From Streptosporangiaceae bacterium (GTDB lineage: Bacteria; Actinomycetota; Actinomycetes; Streptosporangiales; Streptosporangiaceae), in the NCBI GenBank assembly GCA_030045215.1, contig JASIBJ010000049.1, forward strand, positions 1 to 19,796: a DNA stretch of 19,796 bases, given 5' to 3'. Position 1 is the stretch's first letter. Every line of letters starts with the position of its first letter. A model generated the notes under the pieces. That model ran no database searches. It was not told the origin of the DNA and saw nothing but the letters and a program-made list of their open reading frames with translations. Shown here piece after piece: positions 15,210 to 19,796 of the stretch. The position numbers and the translations under genes are program-made.

Positions 15210-15547
15210 GTGGCATCCCCGGGCGGCCCGGCGACCTCGCAGACCGCCGACCACCACTCGCGCGGGTCCCCAGGACCGCCGATGATCGCGATTATCTCCG
15301 TGCCCCCGACCTTCAGCATGACTGGCGCTTCATCCGGACTCACTGTGCGCGCCGCCGCCGCCAGGCTGGCGGGCACCGGGCTCGCAGGCGAGTGCACTTC
15401 GTGCCGCTGCGGTTCCGGCAGCGCGGTTCCGGCGGCTCCGGCGATCATCTCGAAGACTTCGAGACGGCGGCGCAGATCAGCCTGCTCGGCCCTGGCCGCG
15501 GTTAGCTCGTCCTCTAGCCGGCGGATGCGGCGCCTTCCCCGCCACAA
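15206..15547 (-). CDS. Small coiled-coil protein of unknown function
   Basis: A 113-residue protein. TTG at 15547 is supported by GGAGG nine bases upstream, and no better start lies in frame. The N-terminus is basic (WRGRRRIRRLEDEL) and residues about 8-36 have heptad-like leucines suited to a coiled coil (LEDELTAARAEQADLRRRLE). A short Pro-rich linker follows, then a compact region with alternating hydrophobic residues, MLKVGGTEIIAIIGGPGDP and EWWSAVCEVAG, which looks like a small folded domain. There is no signal peptide or clear membrane span. It overlaps the next gene by four bases, so the two proteins are made together and probably work together, perhaps with this protein binding the cytoplasmic face of the stalk protein. 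I do not recognise the family. Confidence 0.65.
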   Translation of the reverse strand: MWRGRRRIRRLEDELTAARAEQADLRRRLEVFEMIAGAAGTALPEPQRHEVHSPASPVPASLAAAARTVSPDEAPVMLKVGGTEIIAIIGGPGDPREWWSAVCEVAGPPGDAT

Positions 15548-15706
15548 AGGTTCGCACCTCCCCGCGCACGTCCCTCGGCCGTGCGCACGATTAGCTGCAA
15601 CCTGCCCCGATAGCTCACATTAAACATAGGAGCGGCGAACGGGATGGGCCAGGCTAATCGGGAGAATGGCTGTTGACGATTCCCCGAAGCTGGCCTGGGC
15701 AAAGGC

Positions 15707-15751
15707 CCGCCCGGCGCCGGTGATCACGGGGGAGTCACCAGAGCCGGGCGG
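15707..15751 (-). terminator. Long hairpin terminator after the DUF1707 gene
   Basis: CCGCCCGGC (15707-15715) pairs perfectly with GCCGGGCGG (15743-15751). Inside it GGTGA (15719-15723) pairs with TCACC (15735-15739), separated from the outer stem by a symmetric three-base interior loop. The result is a 14-pair stem with an 11-base loop, starting ten bases past the DUF1707 stop. No T-tract follows. The rest of the 15548-15760 gap shows only the ribosome site of the coiled-coil gene. Confidence 0.7.
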
Positions 15752-15760
15752 TGGACCGAG

Positions 15761-16303
15761 TTAGTCATCAGAGTCGTCGTGCCACTGGGTGTTTCTGGTG
15801 GACCCACCCCAGACGCCGCCGCCCCAGAACGGCCCGCCCCACGACTCGCGGTTCCAGCCCGACTGCATGTGGCGGCGAACGCGGCGGCGGATCCTGGCTA
15901 CGGCGAAGACCCCCGCGATGCACGCGACGATCCAGAGCAGCAGGAGGACCTTGAAGATCCCGAAGAACACCCATCCGCCACCAGGCAGGATCAGCATCAG
16001 GAAGAGCAGGAGCAGCACCAGTGGCAGCAGCCGCGGCCCTCGCCGGTAACGGAACGGGCCAGGAGTCCACGGCGGTGGCCCCCAGCCTCCGGCCGGACCA
16101 GGCCTGGCCTGCGCGCCAGCCGGCTCCGGCTCGGGTAGGTCGGACATGATGCGGCGCAGGTCCCCGAACGTCTTCGCGTTGAGCGTCGCGGTAATGCGCT
16201 CGTCCAGCTCTTCCTGGGTGAGCCGTCCCTCGGCGTAGTGCTCGCGCAGGCGCGCCGTCACTTGCTCCCGGTCGGCGTCAGACACCCGTATGCGATCGTC
16301 CAT
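15761..16303 (-). CDS. DUF1707 (SHOCT-like) membrane protein
   Basis: A 180-residue protein. Residues about 1-56 form a DUF1707 domain (IRVSDADREQVTARLREHYA, GRLTQEELDERI, DLRRIMSDLP), a small cytoplasmic module found at the N-terminus of many actinobacterial membrane proteins. After a Pro/Gly linker come two membrane spans at about 91-110 and 112-134 (LLPLVLLLLFLMLILPGGGW and FKVLLLLWIVACIAGVFAVA), then a basic stretch and a Trp/Gly-rich tail. GGGGGA lies upstream of ATG at 16303. It follows the PadR gene in the same direction after 17 bases, so PadR and this protein form an operon, a common pairing in actinomycetes. A strong hairpin follows it. Its molecular role is not known; envelope-stress or membrane sensing is often supposed. 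Confidence 0.88.
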   Translation of the reverse strand: MDDRIRVSDADREQVTARLREHYAEGRLTQEELDERITATLNAKTFGDLRRIMSDLPEPEPAGAQARPGPAGGWGPPPWTPGPFRYRRGPRLLPLVLLLLFLMLILPGGGWVFFGIFKVLLLLWIVACIAGVFAVARIRRRVRRHMQSGWNRESWGGPFWGGGVWGGSTRNTQWHDDSDD

Positions 16304-16320
16304 TGCGTCCCCCGTCTTAC

Positions 16321-17052
16321 CTACTCGTCCCGGTCTTCCTCGTCCGCGTCCTCGGCGTCGTCGGCGAGGATTTGGTAAAGCTCACGGCGCGTCCGCTGCA
16401 GCAGGCGCTCGGCCGCGCGCAGTTGGTCGGGCGTGCCTGCATGCGCGATCTGCACGATGCCTGCGCCGAGCCGGGCCGCCTCGGCGAACAGCCCCGGCAC
16501 CTCCCAGGCCTCCTGCTGCGCCGAGGACTCCCAGGCGCCGCGCGCCATCTCCGGGTGCTCTTCCACGTACCGGCGGCCCGCGTCGGTAAGGCGGAACACC
16601 CTGCGCCCGTCTGCCTTCTCGTCCGCGACCAGGCCCTCGTCGGCCAGTTGCGACAGCGCGGGATAGACCGCGCCCGGACTGGGACGCCAGGCGCCGCGGC
16701 TGCGCTCCTCGATCTCGGACATGATCTGGTAGCCGTTGCGGGGGCCTTCCTTCAGCAGCGCGAGGATCGCGGCCCGCACATCGCCGCGGCTCGCCTTCGG
16801 CCCCCGCGCCGGTCCTGGCGGACCAGGCGGGCCCGGCCACCAGCCGCCGCGAGCGCCGACAAAGCCTCCGCCCCAGTGGCCGGCCGGCCCGCGCCCCCGG
16901 AGACCCTGCTCCCAGGGACCCCGGCGCTGCTCGCCCTGGGCCGTGGCCTTGGCGTACCGCTTGGCCTGCTTAAACACGTTTTCCGCGAACTTCAGCGCAT
17001 CAGTTAGCCCGGCGTCGAAGTCGCAACCACCGAACGCTGCTCCTGCCGCCAT
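16321..17052 (-). CDS. PadR family transcriptional regulator with Gly/Pro-rich N-terminal extension
   Basis: A 243-residue regulator. The winged-helix domain of PadR proteins spans about 88-165: DVRAAILALLKEGPRNGYQI, PSPGAVYPALSQLADEGLV and RRVFRLTDAGRRYVEE. A helical C-terminal part for dimer formation follows, ending in an acidic tail. Before the DNA-binding domain lie 85 extra residues: a helical piece (16-38) and a Gly/Pro/Trp-rich linker (45-84). The start ATG at 17052 has GGGGAG five bases upstream, so the extension is translated. It heads an operon with the DUF1707 gene. A promoter-like pair and the palindrome CGATATATCG sit just upstream, the usual place for PadR autorepression. It diverges from the second PadR gene at 17286. 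The inducing signal is unknown. Confidence 0.92.
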   Translation of the reverse strand: MAAGAAFGGCDFDAGLTDALKFAENVFKQAKRYAKATAQGEQRRGPWEQGLRGRGPAGHWGGGFVGARGGWWPGPPGPPGPARGPKASRGDVRAAILALLKEGPRNGYQIMSEIEERSRGAWRPSPGAVYPALSQLADEGLVADEKADGRRVFRLTDAGRRYVEEHPEMARGAWESSAQQEAWEVPGLFAEAARLGAGIVQIAHAGTPDQLRAAERLLQRTRRELYQILADDAEDADEEDRDE

Positions 17053-17084
17053 GGCTGCTCCCCGTCTCTCTCGCGATACCTTCT

Positions 17085-17125
17085 CGATATATCGTCAGGC
17101 TACGGCGCCTCAGTAGAGATAACAA
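17085..17125 (-). promoter_or_regulatory. Promoter and palindromic operator of the PadR-DUF1707 operon
   Basis: On the minus strand TTGTTA (17125-17120) and TAGCCT (17102-17097) have a 17-base spacer. The perfect 10-bp palindrome CGATATATCG (17085-17094) covers the expected transcription start near 17090. This arrangement suits repression by a PadR protein. The mRNA leader would be about 40 bases and includes the GGGGAG ribosome site. Confidence 0.6.
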
Positions 17126-17139
17126 GTCATATCTTGACT
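17125..17139. promoter_or_regulatory. Inverted repeat in the PadR-PadR spacer
   Basis: AGTCA and TGACT flank five bases (TATCT). The repeat abuts the -35 box of the minus-strand promoter, so a bound protein could affect that operon. Its binding protein is unknown. Confidence 0.4.
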
Positions 17140-17250
17140 ATGTGCCCGGCGGCCCGCGCGATTCCTCTCAGGGCGTAATGTGCCGGGCGCAGCGACCTGC
17201 GCTGGCCCCGAGACGCCGGCGTCGGCCTTTTGCCCGCGTCCCTCAGTTAC

Positions 17251-17279
17251 TTGCTACCGCTAGCTCAGCGATATATAAC
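17251..17279 (+). promoter_or_regulatory. Promoter of the second PadR operon with CGATATAT element; leaderless start predicted
   Basis: TTGCTA (17251-17256) and TATAAC (17274-17279) have a 17-base spacer. CGATATATA at 17269-17277 overlaps the -10 and shares its first eight bases with the palindrome upstream of the divergent PadR. Six bases separate the -10 from ATG at 17286, so the transcript should start at the ATG. GGAGG at 17280-17284 is only one base from the ATG, too close to work as a ribosome site. Confidence 0.65.
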
Positions 17280-17285
17280 GGAGGT

Positions 17286-17621
17286 ATGACGCAGCGTGCT
17301 ATGCAGGAGGCGACGTTCCTCATCCTCACGGCGCTCGCCTCGGGCAGCCAGCACGGTTACGGGATCATCGCTGACGTCCGGGAGATCTCCGCCGGCGACG
17401 TGCGCCTTCGGCCAGGCACGCTGTACACCGCGCTCGAGCGGCTGCGGGCGGACGGGCTCATCGCGGTGGACCGCGAGGCGATCGTGGATAACCGGCTGCG
17501 CCGCTATTACCGGCTCACTCCGGCCGGGAGCCGTCGCCTCTCCGCCGAGGCGACGCGACTGCGCGCCAACGCGACGACTGCGCTGCTACGGCTGAGCCCG
17601 GCGCGGGACGCGGCCTCATGA
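17286..17621 (+). CDS. PadR family transcriptional regulator (short form)
   Basis: A 111-residue, nearly minimal PadR winged-helix protein: QEATFLILTALASGSQHGYG, IIADVREISAGDVRLRPGTL, YTALERLRADGLIAVDRE and RRYYRLTPAGSRRL cover helices 1-3 and the wing, with a short C-terminal helix. The in-frame stretch from 17142 is not used: the family's conserved M-x-Q-x-x-x-QE start falls at 17286, directly behind a -10 box. Its stop overlaps the next start by four bases (ATGA), so it is coupled to a membrane protein, followed by an ABC ATPase and permease. PadR proteins of this group usually repress adjacent transporter operons and release on binding a drug-like or envelope-derived ligand. It is divergent from the longer PadR at 16321-17052, with which it shares an operator-like element. 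Confidence 0.9.
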   Translation: MTQRAMQEATFLILTALASGSQHGYGIIADVREISAGDVRLRPGTLYTALERLRADGLIAVDREAIVDNRLRRYYRLTPAGSRRLSAEATRLRANATTALLRLSPARDAAS

Positions 17622-18340
17622 GCGGCCGTAGAACTCGGTCCGTGGCATCTCCTCGCAGTGCGCGGGCCTGGACCGCTCATCCGGGAGGGGACGCGATTCT
17701 CGAGGGCAGGTACCGGCGGTTGCTGGCCTGCTATCCGCGCTTCTTCCGGCGCGACAGCGAGGACGAGATCCTCGCTGTGCTGATGGCCTGCGCGCGGACG
17801 GGCCAGCGCTGGCCGGGTCCGGCCGAGTGCGCGGATGTGCTCGGGAGCGCCGTTCGCATGCGTCTGGGTCCCGGCCGGTCGAGCCCTCCGCGCGCGGTCA
17901 CGAGGGCGATCCGGCTGATGCGGTTCGGCGCGGCGACAGAGATCGCGGGCCTGGTCATCGCGCTTGCGACCGCATCCGGTGTGCAGTCCGCTCTCGTCCG
18001 GCAGCACGCGTCGTTCCTGGCCGGGCACTGGCACGACCTGCTCCTGTTTATTGAACTGGCCGTTCCGGTGCCTTGCTGCCTGTGGCTGTGGCTGGCCTGG
18101 GCCAACGGCCGCGGGCACCGGTGGGCACGGTCGGCCTTCGCCGGCGTCTTCGGCATGTACACGCTGATCGTGCTCGGCAAGTTCGCGGCGGGCGCGGCCA
18201 CCTACGCGCCGGCGGACCTGGTCGTCGTCGGCGCGCAGTGGCTCATCGGGCTGGCGGTCGTCCTGCTCCTCTTCAGCCGCAGCGCCGGCGCCTTTTACCG
18301 GCACCAGTCGATGCCGCGCGCGCCGGCGCGCGGCCGCTGA
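17618..18340 (+). CDS. HAAS-like four-span membrane protein
   Basis: A 240-residue protein. After a basic, low-complexity N-terminus, residues about 27-82 (ILEGRYRRLLACYPRFFRRD, EDEILAVLMACARTGQRW, ADVLGSAVRMRL) resemble the short helical signalling domain (HAAS type) that often accompanies PadR regulators. Four membrane spans follow at about 104-122, 139-162, 170-193 and 199-219. It overlaps the PadR gene by four bases and ends two bases before the ABC ATPase start, placing it in the same operon. Plausible roles are a membrane sensor for PadR or an accessory part of the transporter. No enzyme motif is visible. Gene reality is well supported by overlap and hydrophobic pattern; family naming is by resemblance only. 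Confidence 0.82.
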   Translation: MSGRRTRSVASPRSARAWTAHPGGDAILEGRYRRLLACYPRFFRRDSEDEILAVLMACARTGQRWPGPAECADVLGSAVRMRLGPGRSSPPRAVTRAIRLMRFGAATEIAGLVIALATASGVQSALVRQHASFLAGHWHDLLLFIELAVPVPCCLWLWLAWANGRGHRWARSAFAGVFGMYTLIVLGKFAAGAATYAPADLVVVGAQWLIGLAVVLLLFSRSAGAFYRHQSMPRAPARGR

Positions 18341-18342
18341 CG

Positions 18343-19308
18343 ATGGCGCGTGCAGCGGCCGTGGATCCAGTGCGCGGCACGCAGACTCGGCCGGGGTCGG
18401 GCATCGCCATCCGCACCAGAGGGCTGACTAAGCGCTACCGCCGGCTCACCGCGCTGGACGCGCTTGACCTGGACGTGCGCACGGGCGAGGTGTTGGGGTT
18501 CCTCGGTCCCAACGGCGCCGGGAAGACTACGACGATCCGGCTGCTGCTCGGCCTGATCCGGCCCACGGCCGGCACTGCGGACATATTCGGGCTGGACGCC
18601 CAGGCTGACAAGATCGCCGTACACGCGCGTGTTGCCTACGTCCCGGGCGAGGCCACGCTGTGGCCGTCGCTGACCGGCGCTGAGACCCTGGAGCTGCTGG
18701 CCCGGCTGCAGGGCCAGACTGACCTGGCTTACCGGAACGAGCTGATCCGGAGGTTCGACCTCAATACCGCGATGAGGATCCGGGCCTACTCAAAGGGCAA
18801 CCGCCAGAAGGTCAACCTGATCGCCGCCCTGGCCAGCCGGGCTGACCTGCTCGTACTTGACGAGCCGACCGCCGGCCTCGACCCGGTGATGGAGCAGGCG
18901 TTCCGCATGAGCATCCGCGAGGCCGCCGAACGAGGCCAGACCGTATTCCTGTCCTCCCATGTGCTGTCCGAGGTCGAAGCGCTGTGCGATCGGGTTGCGA
19001 TCCTGCGCCGCGGCCGGCTGGTCGAGATCGGCACGCTCGCCCAGCTGCGGCACCTGTCCGCGCTGACGGTCGAGGCCACGTTCCCTGGCCAGCCGCCGGA
19101 TGTGACCGGGATGCCCGGAGTTAGTGCGGTCACCGTCGCCGGGCGCCAGCTCACCTGCCAGGTGCGCGGCCCGGTCGCCGACCTGCTGGCGGCGCTCGCC
19201 GCGGCCAGGCCCGACTCCCTGCTCAGCCGCGAGCCGTCGCTGGAGGAGCTGTTCCTGACGATCTACGGGGATCCGCGGGACGCATCGGCGGCAGACGGCG
19301 ATGGCTAG
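18343..19308 (+). CDS. ABC transporter ATP-binding protein (exporter type)
   Basis: A 321-residue ATPase that powers an ABC-2 type exporter. Seen are Walker A GPNGAGKT (55-62), signature loop AYSKGNRQK (148-156, in place of LSGGQ), Walker B LLVLDEPTAGLD (169-180) and the switch His206 (SSH). The Q-loop glutamine is replaced: the segment reads YVPGEATLWP. Both replacements are usual, as I recall them, in a subgroup linked to polyketide or drug export permeases. Residues 225-321 form a C-terminal extension typical of DrrA-like ATPases. ATG at 18343 follows the preceding stop by two bases; the frame extends upstream through the membrane gene but those residues are a shadow. The next gene encodes its permease. 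Substrate is probably a hydrophobic compound, not decided by sequence. Confidence 0.95.
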   Translation: MARAAAVDPVRGTQTRPGSGIAIRTRGLTKRYRRLTALDALDLDVRTGEVLGFLGPNGAGKTTTIRLLLGLIRPTAGTADIFGLDAQADKIAVHARVAYVPGEATLWPSLTGAETLELLARLQGQTDLAYRNELIRRFDLNTAMRIRAYSKGNRQKVNLIAALASRADLLVLDEPTAGLDPVMEQAFRMSIREAAERGQTVFLSSHVLSEVEALCDRVAILRRGRLVEIGTLAQLRHLSALTVEATFPGQPPDVTGMPGVSAVTVAGRQLTCQVRGPVADLLAALAAARPDSLLSREPSLEELFLTIYGDPRDASAADGDG

Positions 19309-19314
19309 CGGGCC

Positions 19315-19796
19315 ATGACCGGCACCGCGACGGCGGGAACGGCGCCAGCGTCGGGACTCAGCGTGTATCGGCCACCTCAGGGCACGGTGGCACGGTTCGT
19401 CGGTGCCCGGGCCCTCCGCGTCGGCGCGGCGGCCGGGATCGCCCTGGGCGTCTACGTTTTCGCGACTGCCGCCGGGTTCCGGTTGATCGCGCCGACAGCC
19501 GCGCAGCGGGTTGAGGTACTGAACAACCTGGCTGCGTCGACCGGCCTCAAGGTGCTGCTGGGCCAGGCGGCTCGGATCACCAGCGCGGCCGGATTCGTCG
19601 ACTGGCGCGTGACGGGCGTCGCGGCGATCGTCGGCCCGGTCCTGTGGCTGATCGTGGCCACCAGAACGCTGCGCGGTGAGGAAGCGTCGGGCCGCTGGGA
19701 GCTCGTCCTGGCCGGCCGGACAACTCCCGGACGCGCGACCGCGGCGGCGCTGGCGGGCCTCGGGGCGGGACTGCTGGCGATGTACCTGGCGGTGAC
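19315..19796 (+). CDS. ABC transporter permease (polyketide-antibiotic exporter-like), 3' partial
   Basis: The first 160 residues of a membrane protein run off the right edge. ATG at 19315 is six bases after the ATPase stop. A short cytoplasmic N-terminus leads to a membrane span at about 36-56, an external loop of some 40 residues, a second span at 99-117, then RTLRGEEASGRWELVLAGR (117-135), a cytoplasmic loop characteristic of ABC-2 exporter permeases annotated as polyketide antibiotic exporters, where the conserved Glu residues contact the ATPase. A third span begins at about 143. It partners the preceding ATPase. The full protein in this family has roughly 500-550 residues, so about two thirds lies outside the window. 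Confidence 0.85.
   Translation, partial: MTGTATAGTAPASGLSVYRPPQGTVARFVGARALRVGAAAGIALGVYVFATAAGFRLIAPTAAQRVEVLNNLAASTGLKVLLGQAARITSAAGFVDWRVTGVAAIVGPVLWLIVATRTLRGEEASGRWELVLAGRTTPGRATAAALAGLGAGLLAMYLAV

Noticed and set aside
15514..15702. Short minus-strand frame upstream of the coiled-coil gene
   Set aside because: No ribosome site or family resemblance, and it overlaps the supported start region of the coiled-coil gene in another frame.
1..19796. CRISPR array, tRNA, insertion sequence or attachment site
   Set aside because: No repeat-spacer pattern, cloverleaf-like segment, transposase motif or long flanking repeats were seen on either strand; weak tRNA-like folds cannot be excluded without a covariance search.

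Overview
The window is very GC-rich, with GTG/TTG starts, many short-overlap gene pairs and families typical of actinomycetes (DUF1707, PadR pairs, ferredoxin-P450 pairs, ECF-type sigma factors, Tat-exported phosphatase). It looks like ordinary chromosome of a soil-type, high-GC Actinomycetota with a large regulatory repertoire. A genus cannot be assigned from sequence alone. I see no tRNA, rRNA, CRISPR array, insertion sequence, phage module or classical defence system.

Layout. (1) 2-2193, plus strand: the end of an M15-like peptidase gene, then a class II glutamine amidotransferase/asparagine synthase. (2) 2273-3053: a YjbR/MmcQ-like gene, then a decayed, frameshifted remnant of a P-loop kinase-like gene, followed by a perfect 16-bp tandem duplication. 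(3) 3144-5281: a compact operon of TetR regulator, His-variant ferredoxin and cytochrome P450. Its promoter and operator are fused, and the spacing predicts a leaderless mRNA. (4) 5398-7494: a Tat-exported purple acid phosphatase-like enzyme, ended by a hairpin shared with the convergent Cys-rich gene at 7591-7950. (5) 8052-9530, minus: a type B carboxylesterase. (6) 9653-11401, minus: one polypeptide joining an ECF-type sigma factor, a zinc anti-sigma domain, a membrane segment and an extracellular Cys-containing domain. (7) 11578-13131: a thiamine-diphosphate enzyme of the acetolactate synthase/benzoylformate decarboxylase group, convergent with a second, free-standing sigma factor (13178-13777). 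(8) 14059-15547: an XRE regulator convergent with a translationally coupled pair, a coiled-coil protein and a single-pass stalk protein. (9) 15761-17052, minus: a PadR regulator and a DUF1707 membrane protein, ended by a long hairpin. (10) 17286-19796, plus: a second PadR, a HAAS-like membrane protein, an ABC ATPase and the start of its permease. Regions 9 and 10 diverge from a 233-bp spacer carrying two related CGATATAT elements, so the two PadR modules may share control.

The most distinctive items are the sigma/anti-sigma/membrane fusion, the twin PadR modules with a common operator-like element, two regulators whose -10 boxes both lie six bases before the ATG, and the XRE plus coiled-coil/stalk locus, which has no function I can assign. 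None is shown to be new from sequence alone. The fusion and the stalk pair are the best candidates for an undescribed system.
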